Assembly (NCBI GenBank): GCA_024229515.1 | Contig: JAAESI010000337.1 | Location: 1-64,000, forward strand | Reading direction: 5' to 3' | Length of the DNA: 64,000 nt | Origin: Pseudomonadota bacterium | GTDB lineage: Bacteria > Myxococcota_A > UBA796 > UBA9615 | In this document: in pieces, positions 1 through 7,797 of the stretch | Numbering within the stretch: position 1 is the stretch's first letter | How the letters are laid out: each line of letters starts with the position of its first letter | Notes under the pieces: model-generated | Told to the model about the DNA's origin: nothing | The model's input: the letters and a program-made list of their open reading frames with translations, nothing else | The model's database searches: none | Program-made: the position numbers and the translations under genes

Positions 1-37
1 ACTTCGGCGTCACCTTGCTCTTCGTACGCGCGGCCAT
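1..37 (-). CDS. Start of a gene leaving the left edge (unknown product)
   Basis: An ATG on the minus strand at 35-37 is followed by twelve open codons with GC-rich third positions, encoding MAARTKSKVTPK before the window ends. A GGGAG Shine-Dalgarno-like sequence lies about nine bases upstream. The basic, Lys/Arg-rich N-terminus fits many small DNA- or RNA-binding proteins, but too little is present to name it. It would be divergent from the polymerase remnant to its right. Confidence 0.35.
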   Translation of the reverse strand, partial: MAARTKSKVTPK

Positions 38-49
38 CTTGGTCGTCTC

Positions 50-66
50 CCGAGGCTTTGCCTCGG
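50..66. repeat. Short hairpin CCGAGGC-TTT-GCCTCGG
   Basis: A perfect 7-bp inverted repeat with a TTT loop sits just upstream of the minus-strand start at 37. It overlaps the edge of the ribosome-binding region of that gene. It may be a weak bidirectional hairpin or a small regulatory stem. There is no T tract. Confidence 0.4.
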
Positions 67-324
67 AGAGCACGCTGGGTCGAGCAGGTCCAGAAGGTCA
101 AGACGCCGAGCCATGCACCAACGCCAAGGATCAAGGCCCTCGGAGGCTGCATTGCCATGCCGATGCACGACGGGCTGCTCGCAGAAGTGCCCGAGGACAG
201 GGAGGAAGAGACATCCCAGGTGCTTAAGGAAGCGTTCCTGAAGGCAGCGATCTGGGTACCGCTCCTCGGACAGCCAGGAGCAGTGGAGACGAAGACGTGG
301 AGGGAGGCATGGAGAAGAGAGTGA
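58..324 (+). pseudogene. Probable C-terminal remnant of a family A DNA polymerase
   Basis: The last ~60 residues of this frame carry MHDGLLAEVPED, then an amphipathic LKEAFLKAA segment, then VPLL and a final ETKTWREAW. This order matches the C-terminus of family A (PolA-type, often phage-encoded) DNA polymerases: the catalytic HDE-EVP motif C, a helix, a VPL strand and a terminal W-x-E-A. The motif here is HDG rather than HDE, so the acidic residue is lost. Sequence before about position 100 does not resemble polymerase in this frame. It therefore looks like a remnant or a frameshifted 3' end, not a complete gene. The start given is only the first in-frame start codon. Recognition is by motif spacing alone. 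Confidence 0.4.
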
Positions 325-350
325 ACAACGAACACCAACGAGTCGAACCT

Positions 351-391
351 GTCTTCAGGTCGCCGCGCCAATGGCGCGGCGACCTGAAGAC
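351..391. repeat. Perfect 20-bp inverted repeat with a 1-base spacer
   Basis: Positions 351-370 and 372-391 are exact reverse complements around a single A at 371, with stem sequence GTCTTCAGGTCGCCGCGCCA. It lies 26 bp after the polymerase-remnant stop and 57 bp before the next start codon. As RNA it would form a very stable hairpin and could end transcription in either direction, although no U tract follows. It could also be a cruciform or a mobile-element end. Confidence 0.75.
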
Positions 392-448
392 CCAACTCGA
401 CTGCTGCGCCCACGCCCGAGCACGCCGACAACACCCAGGAGAACCACG

Positions 449-1230
449 ATGAACGAATCCCTCGCCCCCCTCACCACCCTCGTCCCCGGCATCTTCGCGG
501 CACCTCCTCCCAGCGGCTGGAATGCTCAACTCGATTTCACCCTGTCCTACGCCGACGGGGACCACGGGCCACCGGATGAGCAGATGTGGCTTCCGAAGCC
601 GTTCTGTACGACGGTCGAAGAGCCGCTCCGGCTGAGCCTTCCCGAGACCATCCATGCCCTCCGGTACGGCTGGGTGCGGGTGAAGTCGCGCACGGTCTCG
701 TCCGTCGAGGCGGGGGGTGTCCTCCACACCACGGTGGCCAGCTTCTCGCCGCATCTGCGTCTCCGTGTCGGAGAGCTGAGGTTCGAACTTGCTGCGTTGC
801 CCGAGTGGATTCAGCGGATCTCGCAGTGGACCACCAGGGTGGAGCAGGGGGCGGCAGGCAGTGCCCCCGGTGAAGTGCTGATCCAGAGCCGAGATGCCTT
901 TGCCCGGCAGCACTTCAAGGGGCTGAGCAAGGAGGCAGCACGACGGTTCCTCACGGCTCACGGCATCGCCCGAGAGTTTGGCTCGGACGGTCTCCCGTTG
1001 GCGGCTCCACCTCCCCGAAGAAGCCGAAGTGGTTGGTTCACACGCCCACCGCGCGCGAGAAGCTGGCCGAAATCTTCGGAGGCCACCCGGCGTCGAAGCC
1101 GTCCAAGGCGGGGCGGAGATCCCGGCGGAGGTCCGGGTCGTTGAACGCCAAGAAGCCCGAGATGCCCGTCTCCACACGTCCGCTCCATCCTGATCGCCGT
1201 CCTCAGGACGGAGGCTCCGACACCCCGTAG
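449..1230 (+). pseudogene. Unknown protein, reading frame broken near 1012
   Basis: The start ATG at 449 has a good AGGAG at 437-441. The frame codes convincingly (MNESLAPLTTLVPG onward) through LSKEAARRFLTAHGIAREF to about 1005. GC-rich third positions then move to another frame reading PKKPKWLVHTPTAREKLAEI, which runs to a TAG at 1228-1230. Adding one C to the run CCTCCCCGAAG at 1010-1018 would join the two as PPPPKKPKW. A second shift in the G run near 1105 is possible. No known family was recognised. Together with the upstream polymerase remnant it suggests a decayed or poorly sequenced accessory region. The uninterrupted but out-of-frame version would stop at 1144. Confidence 0.45.
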
Positions 1231-1232
1231 AA

Positions 1233-1256
1233 TGCGAGTAGAACTGCGAGCAGAAC
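1233..1256 (+). repeat. Tandem 12-bp direct repeat
   Basis: TGCGAGTAGAAC (1233-1244) is followed directly by TGCGAGCAGAAC (1245-1256), matching at 11 of 12 positions. It lies 92 bp upstream of the monooxygenase start. It could be a tandem operator or an imperfect duplication. Confidence 0.55.
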
Positions 1257-1258
1257 CC

Positions 1259-1286
1259 GGGCAAAACCCCCGAGATCGGGGCAAAA
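1259..1286 (+). repeat. GGGCAAAA direct repeat flanking a small palindrome
   Basis: GGGCAAAA occurs at 1259-1266 and again at 1279-1286, 20 bp apart start to start, about two helical turns. Between them is CCCCG-AGAT-CGGGG. The arrangement suits a dimeric or tandem protein-binding site upstream of the 1348 operon. No recognised regulator binding consensus was identified. Confidence 0.45.
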
Positions 1287-1347
1287 TGGCGCTGTCAGCA
1301 AGGGTCCGGATCGCGCCTAACTAGCTGTAATTCCTACCTGTTTCTCG

Positions 1348-2595
1348 GTGCGTATGCTCTACGACGTCTTCTTCTCGATCAGCCAGACCCCGGTGGACGG
1401 CCACACGCCGACCGAGGCCACGATGTACGGCAACTTCCTGTCCCAGGTGCAGGCCGCGGACGAGCTCGGCTTCGGCACGGGCTGGATCGCCGAATCGCAC
1501 CTGAGCAGCGAGGTCCAGAAGGGGAACAAGCGCCCTGTGATCCCGCACTGGAAGGGCGAGGTCGGGCTGAACGCGGACTTCCTCCAGTTGGCCCACGCGA
1601 CGTTCGCGAAGACGAAGCGGATCGAGCTGGGCTCGGCGGTGATGAACATCCTGTGCATGGGCGGGCCGGTGGCTCACGCTGAGCGGGTCTCGGTGTTCGC
1701 GGCGCTGCACGGGCTCGACCCCGAGGAGGCGCGACGCATCCACGTCGGCTTCGCCGCGGGGCGGTTCCAGTTCATGAACGAGGCCAGCGGCATCGTGCCG
1801 CGCGACGGCGTCGAGCAGGCCGCTTGGCCGGCGATGAAGGGGCTGATCTTCCGGGAGGCGTCGGAGATCTTCCTGCGGCTGCTGCGGGGCGACACGTTCG
1901 GATCGGACGACGTCGCGGGCACGTGGCTGACGCGGGCGAACTTCCGCTCGGACGAGGACTGGGCCCGGGTCCAGCAGGCCGCGGTCGAGCGCGACGGCGG
2001 CTCGGTGCAGGAGCGCATCGAGGTGGAGCGGCGTTGGGCCTTCGAGCCGTTGAAGATCGTGCCCCAGCAGTGGCGGCAGGAGCTGGTGCAGACGATCGTC
2101 GGCAGCCACGAGCCGGCGATTCAGGACTTCGTGAACACGATTCGGCCGACGCAGGTGTTCAACCTCTCGATCACGCAGGGCGATGTCATCGAGGCGACCC
2201 ACCGGCGCATGGCCGGGAGCTACCACCCGGACGGGGGGCCGTGGCAGCGGTCGCACATGCCGCGCACGACGTTCGTCTTCCTGAACGAGCGCCCGGGGCT
2301 GAGTCCGGCGGAGCGTTCGCGGGCGGCTCGCGAAGAGGCCGAGGCGGCGCTGGGGGCGTACTGGACGGCGCTTCAGGGCACGCTGGACCCGCGGAAGGTG
2401 GCGAAGGCGGCGAACAACGCCCTGATCGGCAACGCCGACGAGGTGGCCGATCAGATGGTGGAGGGCTTCCACGCGGACGACCGCTTGATGCTGTGGTTCG
2501 ACTTCTTCAACCACGACAACGACCGGGTGATCGCGAACATGGAGGACTTCATGAACGTGGTAGCGCCGAACGTCGCGGCGAAGCTGGGCCGATGA
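1348..2595 (+). CDS. Luciferase-like (LLM class) flavin-dependent monooxygenase
   Basis: This 415-residue protein has the bacterial luciferase/alkanal monooxygenase fold signature. An N-terminal beta strand is followed by QAADELGFGTGWIAESHL, the equivalent of the family W-x-x-E-H-H motif at the active site, then the IELGSAVMNI strand. Such enzymes use reduced FMN and oxygen to hydroxylate or cleave a small organic substrate in the cytoplasm; the substrate cannot be read from sequence. GTG at 1348 and ATG at 1354 are both possible starts, with no clear Shine-Dalgarno. The stop overlaps the start of the asparaginase-like gene by ATGA, so the two are co-translated. Proximity to the amn operon suggests, but does not prove, a role in aromatic or N-containing substrate metabolism. 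Confidence 0.85.
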   Translation: MRMLYDVFFSISQTPVDGHTPTEATMYGNFLSQVQAADELGFGTGWIAESHLSSEVQKGNKRPVIPHWKGEVGLNADFLQLAHATFAKTKRIELGSAVMNILCMGGPVAHAERVSVFAALHGLDPEEARRIHVGFAAGRFQFMNEASGIVPRDGVEQAAWPAMKGLIFREASEIFLRLLRGDTFGSDDVAGTWLTRANFRSDEDWARVQQAAVERDGGSVQERIEVERRWAFEPLKIVPQQWRQELVQTIVGSHEPAIQDFVNTIRPTQVFNLSITQGDVIEATHRRMAGSYHPDGGPWQRSHMPRTTFVFLNERPGLSPAERSRAAREEAEAALGAYWTALQGTLDPRKVAKAANNALIGNADEVADQMVEGFHADDRLMLWFDFFNHDNDRVIANMEDFMNVVAPNVAAKLGR

Positions 2596-3710
2596 CGTCC
2601 CGGCCTCCCAGCGCAACCGACGGGGGCCGACCCGGCTCCGCAGTGTACCCGACCAGTCCGCTGGGGGTGTCCGAGGCGGGGATCGCGACGGGCCGTGAGG
2701 TGGCGTGGGAGCCGCTGGTGGACTACCGCCGGAACGGGATCAGCGAGACGACGATCCACGGCGCGGTGGCCTGGGCCTCGGGCGGCGAGATCGTGCACAG
2801 CTTCGGCGGCAACGTCCTTTGCTACGGCCGGTCGATGATGAAGCCGCTGACGATGAAGATCTTCGCGGCGGATCTGGAGGACCTGGACTGGTCTGCGAGG
2901 GCGATCTCGGTGGCTTCGCACAACGGCGACACGGAGCACGTGGCGGCTGCCCAGAGCATTCTGGCCGAGCAGGAGTGGGGGCTGATGCAGACCCCGCTGG
3001 ACGTGCCCCTGGTGCAGTTCGGCCGCCAGGTTCGGCGTCCGCGGCGCTGGTACCACTGCTGCTCGGGGGAGCACGCGGCGATCCTGCGCGGCTGCCGGAT
3101 CAAGGGCTGGGACCGAGTGGGCTACACGCTGCCCCAGCACCCGATGTTCCGGGCGTACCTGGACGTGCTCCGGCGCACCCTGGGGCCGGACTGGGAGCCG
3201 GCCCGGGTGGCCCGCGACGGCTGCGGGCTTCCGACCGCGTCGAACACGGTCGATGAGTTGGCGCGCCTGTACGCAGCCTTGGCGGCGCAGCGCGACGAGG
3301 ACTGGATCTGGGAGGCGATGACGCGCAACCCGGACCTGATCGGCGGCTTCAACCGGTTGGACTCGACGATCCTGAAGGCGGGCGAGGGCTCGGTGGTCGC
3401 GAAGGAGGGCGCCGACGGACTGTTGGGCCTGAGCGTGGTGCACCCCGACTACCCCGACGGGCTCGGCATCGTCATCAAGATCGCCCACGGCTGGAACCCG
3501 CAAGCGACCTGGTACATCGCAAGGGCGTGCCTCGGCGTGCTGGGTTTCGACCTGCGGAACCCGTACCCGCTGCACCGCCAGAAGGCGTTCATCGTCCCGG
3601 GGGTGGTGCCCCCGGATCGGTTGGAAGCGCTGGAGCAGATCCCGACCTGGGACGAGTGGGATCCAGACGACGACCGCTGGTACTACAAGTGGGAGCGGTA
3701 CATCGAATAG
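2592..3710 (+). CDS. L-asparaginase II-like (AnsA/PF06089-type) amidohydrolase
   Basis: The 372-residue protein shows the conserved blocks of the thermolabile, Rhizobium-type asparaginase II family: GRSMMKPLTMK near residue 80, SHNGDTEH near 111, a CCSGEHAA block near 155 (family consensus NCSGKHAG), DGCGLPT near 208, and KEGADGLLGL near 270. The family hydrolyses L-asparagine to aspartate and ammonia. Here NCSGKH is altered to CCSGEH, so the substrate may differ. The start overlaps the previous stop (ATGA at 2592-2595), and no other start fits. It is probably the last gene of a two-gene operon, since the next gene is convergent. Family assignment is good; exact substrate is unknown. Confidence 0.75.
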   Translation: MTSRPPSATDGGRPGSAVYPTSPLGVSEAGIATGREVAWEPLVDYRRNGISETTIHGAVAWASGGEIVHSFGGNVLCYGRSMMKPLTMKIFAADLEDLDWSARAISVASHNGDTEHVAAAQSILAEQEWGLMQTPLDVPLVQFGRQVRRPRRWYHCCSGEHAAILRGCRIKGWDRVGYTLPQHPMFRAYLDVLRRTLGPDWEPARVARDGCGLPTASNTVDELARLYAALAAQRDEDWIWEAMTRNPDLIGGFNRLDSTILKAGEGSVVAKEGADGLLGLSVVHPDYPDGLGIVIKIAHGWNPQATWYIARACLGVLGFDLRNPYPLHRQKAFIVPGVVPPDRLEALEQIPTWDEWDPDDDRWYYKWERYIE

Positions 3711-3741
3711 CGCGACGCCTGCGCGACGCTGATGCGTCTTG

Positions 3742-4959
3742 CTATTGCGGCGTGCAGAGATCCGCGCAGTCGGCGAAGGCCCTGAGGCACACCTCGCCGC
3801 TGCTCGCCGACGTGCGCTGCACCCAGCCCTCATCGCGCGTCCACGACCACGTGTCGTTGATCAAACCGCAGTCGGTGCGACCACCGAACGTGATCAGCTC
3901 GCCCGCATCCGTGATCCCACTCACGCCGAAGTAGCGTCGCTCCGGGGCGTCCGCGTCGATCACCGTGAAGTCCGCGGGGAAGTCGCAGAAGCCGTTGGCC
4001 GGCGTCGCGTACACGTCGCCCTCCTCCAACTGATCCCAGTCGGAGTCCGCGATCTGGAACCGGTGGACCACGTTCGTGGGGCCCGTGAGCTCGTCGTGCC
4101 CCGCGAACATCAGGAGCGTGTCGTCGTCCATCGTCATCAGGTCCGGGGAGAACCGCGTGCTCGGGTTGTCGCCTCCGGGCGTGATTCCGCCGCCGCCGTG
4201 CAACTCCGTCCACGTCAGCGTGTCCAGGTTCAGCTCCCACAGATCCGCGAACAGCGGCCCGAAGAAGGCGTTCTCATCGCCGCCCGCAAACGCGTACAGC
4301 GAGGCGCCGTCGGCGCTGGCCGTCATGCCGTGGAACAGCCGCGGCCCCGGCGTGCCGGTGGTGTCGTGCTCCGTCCACTCCAGGCTCCCCAGATCCAGCG
4401 ACCAGAGGTCGTCCATCGGCCCGTAGTTCAGCCCGTCGTTGCTCTCGTTCCCACCGAAGATCCAGAGCTTGCCGCCGACCGCCACACCCCCGTGGCTCGA
4501 GCGCGGCGACGGCCCGCCGCCAGTCGTACTCAGCTCCGTCCAGACGTCCTCCGCCAGGTCCAACGCCCACGTGTCGTTCAGCAGATCGTAGGGACCCGAG
4601 GTCGCCTCCCGCTGCCGCCCGCCGTGGATCAGCATGCGATCCCCGTCCTCGTCCAGCACCGCCACGTGGCGCGCTCGCGGGGGCGGCTGCACGCTGCCCT
4701 CGATCGCTTCGTACGAGTCGCACTGGGCGTTGAACGCCCAGGTCTGCGTCGTGTACTCCGACGTGAACTGGCACTGCGTCGGCGGGTTCAAGTTCCCCCC
4801 GAACCAGACCAGACGCCCCGAGCCCTCGTGCCACACCCCCGCAGCCTCACCGACTGGCGGGGGCAGGTCCAGGGTCGCGCCTTCGCACAGGTCGGGCTCC
4901 TCGGTCGGGCACCCCAGCAGGGGCACCGCCAACAACAACAACAACAAGACGCGATGCAT
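3742..4959 (-). CDS. Kelch-repeat lipoprotein
   Basis: The 405-residue protein starts MHRVLLLLLLAVPLLGC, a lipoprotein signal peptide with lipobox PLLGC. It then has about six kelch-type blades, each with a GG pair and a later W: LVWFGGN, LIHGGR, IFGGNE, YAFAGGDE, LMFAGHDE and ITFGGR, the classic pattern of a six-bladed beta-propeller. It is likely anchored in the envelope and used for binding; no catalytic residues are evident. Its ATG overlaps the upstream lipoprotein stop by one base (TGATG at 4957-4961), indicating coupling. The long N-terminal extension possible in this frame lies inside the upstream gene and is rejected. Confidence 0.85.
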   Translation of the reverse strand: MHRVLLLLLLAVPLLGCPTEEPDLCEGATLDLPPPVGEAAGVWHEGSGRLVWFGGNLNPPTQCQFTSEYTTQTWAFNAQCDSYEAIEGSVQPPPRARHVAVLDEDGDRMLIHGGRQREATSGPYDLLNDTWALDLAEDVWTELSTTGGGPSPRSSHGGVAVGGKLWIFGGNESNDGLNYGPMDDLWSLDLGSLEWTEHDTTGTPGPRLFHGMTASADGASLYAFAGGDENAFFGPLFADLWELNLDTLTWTELHGGGGITPGGDNPSTRFSPDLMTMDDDTLLMFAGHDELTGPTNVVHRFQIADSDWDQLEEGDVYATPANGFCDFPADFTVIDADAPERRYFGVSGITDAGELITFGGRTDCGLINDTWSWTRDEGWVQRTSASSGEVCLRAFADCADLCTPQ

Positions 4960-5432
4960 CACGACTCCGGATAGAAGAGTTCGACACTGACCTCGCCCGA
5001 GACCCCCGTGCCCGCCGCGTCCGTGGCGACGGCGGAGATGTCGGCGGTGCGGCCGTCCAGGTCCGCCCCCTCGGCGTCCCAGATGAGCAGGTGCCCCCAC
5101 GACTGCAGCGTGCCCGTCTGGGCGTTGCAGCGCATGGTCACGAACGGCGTGGAGCTCGCGGAGGCGTCGCCCGCCGTCCCCGTCAGTTGGATGGTCCAGT
5201 CCTCGGAGGCATCCAGGTACGTCGCCTCGAAGCCGACCTCGACGTGGTACCCGCCCTGCGGCCCGTGGATGACCTCGAGGCCGCCGCCCTCGGCGGCCAT
5301 CGTCAGGTACTCCGTGACCCCCTTGCCCAGGTCCAGCGTGGGCTCCTCATCGCCGGGTTCACAGCCCTCCGAAGGCACGCACGCGGGCGCGGTGAGGGCG
5401 ATGGCGGCGAGGATGGGGGCGAGGCGTTTCAT
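4959..5432 (-). CDS. Hypothetical lipoprotein
   Basis: A 157-residue protein with a basic start, a hydrophobic stretch and a relaxed lipobox ending APAC at about residue 18, followed by an acidic mature N-terminus. The rest looks all-beta (alternating hydrophobic strands, WTIQLTG, VEVGFEATYL), such as an immunoglobulin-like fold, but no family was recognised. It is the first gene of a two-gene lipoprotein operon with the kelch protein. Its start lies 41 bp from the divergent aldehyde dehydrogenase start, so both promoters must share that short gap. Confidence 0.7.
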   Translation of the reverse strand: MKRLAPILAAIALTAPACVPSEGCEPGDEEPTLDLGKGVTEYLTMAAEGGGLEVIHGPQGGYHVEVGFEATYLDASEDWTIQLTGTAGDASASSTPFVTMRCNAQTGTLQSWGHLLIWDAEGADLDGRTADISAVATDAAGTGVSGEVSVELFYPES

Positions 5433-5473
5433 TCGGCGCGAGAGCCTACCGGATCGGGTAGCCTCCCGACCCG

Positions 5474-6919
5474 ATGAAGACCATGCCCCACTTCATTGGC
5501 GGCGAGCCCCGACCGTCCGCCGATGGCGCCACGTTCGAGGACCGCGCTCCCGCCACCGACCTGCCCCTGGCGACCCTTTCGCGTGGCGCTGAGGCCGACG
5601 TCGATGCCGCCGTGAGTGCTGCACGTGACGCCCTCACGGGACCCTGGGGAGACACCACGCCGGAGCAGCGTGCCGATCTCCTGGACGCCATCGCGGACGG
5701 CATCGAGGCCCGCTTCGACGAGCTCGCGCAGGCCGAATCCGACGACACCGGCAAGCCCGTGAGTCTCGCCCGCGCCGTCGACATCCCGCGGGCCGTGGCC
5801 AACTTCCGCTTCTTCGCCGGCGCCGTCCGCCACGACGAGACCGGCTGCCACCCCATGCCGGGGGCGCTGAACTACACCGTGCGCAAGCCGCTGGGCATCG
5901 TCGGGCTCATCACGCCCTGGAACCTGCCGCTGTACCTGCTGACCTGGAAGGTCGCCCCCGCGCTCGGCATGGGCAACACCGTCGTCGCCAAGCCCAGCGA
6001 GGTGACCCCCGTCACCGCCGGACTGCTCGCCGAGATCATCTACGACGCGGGCGCCCCCGCGGGCGTCTTCAACCTCGTGCACGGCTTCGGCGCCGAAGCC
6101 GGCCAGGCGCTGGTCGCCCACCCCGACGTCGACGGCATCTCGTTCACCGGCGGCACCGCCACCGGCGCCGTCGTCGCTGCTACCGCCGCCTCGTCCTTCA
6201 AGAAGCTCAGCCTCGAGCTCGGCGGCAAGAACGCATCGGTCGTCTTCGCCGACTGCGACTTCGACGCCACCGTCGCGGGCGTGGCACGGGCAGCCTTCGC
6301 CAACCAGGGCCAGATCTGCCTCTGCGGCTCACGCATCCTCGTCGAGCGCTCGCTGCACGACCGCTTCGTGGAAGCCCTCGTGGCCGAGGTGGAGGCAACC
6401 CGCGCTCCCGGCGACCCCTCCGATCCCGCCACCGCGTTCGGCTCCCTCGTGAGCCCCGCCCACCGCGCCAAGGTCGAGGGCTACGTGGAGCTGGCCCGGT
6501 CCGAGGGAGGCACCATCGCCACCGGCGGCCGCCGTCCCATGCTTCCCGCCCCCCACGACGCGGGTGCCTTCTACGAGGCGACCGTCGTCACGGGCCTCGC
6601 CCACGACTCACGCACCGCCACCGAAGAGATCTTCGGGCCCGTCGCCACCGTGCACGCCTTCGACACCGAGGAGGAGGCCGTCGCGATCGCCAACGAGGTC
6701 CGCTACGGCCTGGCGGGCTCCGTCTGGACCAACGACCTGCGTCGCGCCCATCGCGTCGCCGGCGCCATGGAGTCGGGGATGATCTGGGTCAACACCTGGC
6801 TCAAGCGCGACCTCCGCGTGCCCTTCGGCGGCGTCAAGGACAGCGGCGTCGGCCGTGAGGGCGGACGCCACAGCCTCGAGTTCTTCTCCGAATCCAAGAA
6901 CATCTGCGTGGCCCTATGA
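5474..6919 (+). CDS. amnC: Aldehyde dehydrogenase, probable 2-aminomuconate 6-semialdehyde dehydrogenase
   Basis: The 481-residue protein is a complete NAD(P)-dependent aldehyde dehydrogenase. TPWNLP begins the cofactor-binding region, SFTGGTATG is the Rossmann loop, LELGGKNA holds the general-base Glu near residue 248, NQGQICLCG has the catalytic Cys near 282, and EEIFGPV and the C-terminal GGVKDSGVGREGG follow. The family has many substrates. The choice of 2-aminomuconate semialdehyde is inferred from the directly coupled downstream genes for 2-aminophenol dioxygenase and aminomuconate deaminase; the reaction would give 2-aminomuconate and NADH. A second in-frame ATG lies at 5483, and no strong Shine-Dalgarno distinguishes the two. 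The stop overlaps amnB by ATGA. Confidence 0.85.
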   Translation: MKTMPHFIGGEPRPSADGATFEDRAPATDLPLATLSRGAEADVDAAVSAARDALTGPWGDTTPEQRADLLDAIADGIEARFDELAQAESDDTGKPVSLARAVDIPRAVANFRFFAGAVRHDETGCHPMPGALNYTVRKPLGIVGLITPWNLPLYLLTWKVAPALGMGNTVVAKPSEVTPVTAGLLAEIIYDAGAPAGVFNLVHGFGAEAGQALVAHPDVDGISFTGGTATGAVVAATAASSFKKLSLELGGKNASVVFADCDFDATVAGVARAAFANQGQICLCGSRILVERSLHDRFVEALVAEVEATRAPGDPSDPATAFGSLVSPAHRAKVEGYVELARSEGGTIATGGRRPMLPAPHDAGAFYEATVVTGLAHDSRTATEEIFGPVATVHAFDTEEEAVAIANEVRYGLAGSVWTNDLRRAHRVAGAMESGMIWVNTWLKRDLRVPFGGVKDSGVGREGGRHSLEFFSESKNICVAL

Positions 6920-7797
6920 GCACCGGATCCATCCTCGCGGGAGCGCTCGCTCCGCACCCCCCGCACCTCATCTACGCGGAGAACCCGCCGCAGAACGAGC
7001 CCCGCGCCGAGTGCGGCTGGGAGAACCTGCGGTGGGGCTACGAGCGGATGCGCAAAGACCTCGACGCGCTCGACTACGACGTGATCGTGGTGCTCTCGCC
7101 GCACTGGCAGACCTACGTCGGAACCCACTTCCTGGGCGTGCCCCGGTTCGAGTCGCTGTCGGTGGACCCGATCTTCCCGAACCTGTTCCGGTTCAGGTAC
7201 GGCCTCGACGTCGACGTCGATCTGGCCGAGGCGATCTGCGCCGAAGCGTCGTCCGAGGGGCTGGTGACGCAGATGATGCGCAACCCCGACTTCCGCGTGG
7301 ACTACGGGACCATCATCAGCTCGCACATGACCCGCCCCGCCTGGGACAAGCCGATCGTCGGGATCAGCTCCTGCCGCAACACGGCCTTCTACAGCGTCGA
7401 GGTGATGCAGGAGCAGAGCCTCGCCCTGGGCCGCGCCACCCGCCGGGCCATCGAGGCCTCGGGCAAGCGGGCGCTGCTGCTGGCGAGCAACTCGCTGTCG
7501 CACCGCCACTTCACCACCGAGGGCGCGCTGCCCGAGGACATGAGCCGCGAGCACATCACGTCGCACGCGATGTACCTCTGGGACATGAAGGTGATCGAGC
7601 TGATGAAGCAGGGGCGGTCGCGCGAGATCTTCGACCTCATGCCCGAGTTCGTGACCCAGGCGATCAGCGAGGCCGACAGCGGCGCACTGAGCTGGCTCCT
7701 GGCGGCGATGGACTTCCCCACCGAGCCGGCGGAGGTCTACGCCTACGGCACCGTCATCGGCACCGGCAACGTCGTCGCCGCCTGGACGAACCCGTGA
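6916..7797 (+). CDS. amnB: 2-aminophenol 1,6-dioxygenase beta (catalytic) subunit, LigB family
   Basis: This 293-residue LigB-type extradiol dioxygenase begins GALAPHPPHLIYAENPPQ and continues with LSPHW, placing probable Fe(II) ligands at His14 and His63; a Glu late in the protein would be the third. SVDPIFPNLFRF, MMRNPDFRVDYGT, LLASNSLSHRHF with the probable acid-base His, and VIGTGNVV near the end follow the AmnB pattern as I remember it. It would open the ring of 2-aminophenol to 2-aminomuconate 6-semialdehyde with O2. Overlaps of ATGA upstream and GTGA downstream mean it is co-translated with the dehydrogenase and the alpha subunit. Other LigB substrates, such as 3-hydroxyanthranilate-like compounds, cannot be excluded. 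Confidence 0.85.
   Translation: MSTGSILAGALAPHPPHLIYAENPPQNEPRAECGWENLRWGYERMRKDLDALDYDVIVVLSPHWQTYVGTHFLGVPRFESLSVDPIFPNLFRFRYGLDVDVDLAEAICAEASSEGLVTQMMRNPDFRVDYGTIISSHMTRPAWDKPIVGISSCRNTAFYSVEVMQEQSLALGRATRRAIEASGKRALLLASNSLSHRHFTTEGALPEDMSREHITSHAMYLWDMKVIELMKQGRSREIFDLMPEFVTQAISEADSGALSWLLAAMDFPTEPAEVYAYGTVIGTGNVVAAWTNP

Noticed and set aside
224..1264. 346-residue open frame on the minus strand at the left edge
   Set aside because: Arg/Ser/Pro-rich translation without motifs, antisense to a better coding signal with a clear ribosome-binding site.
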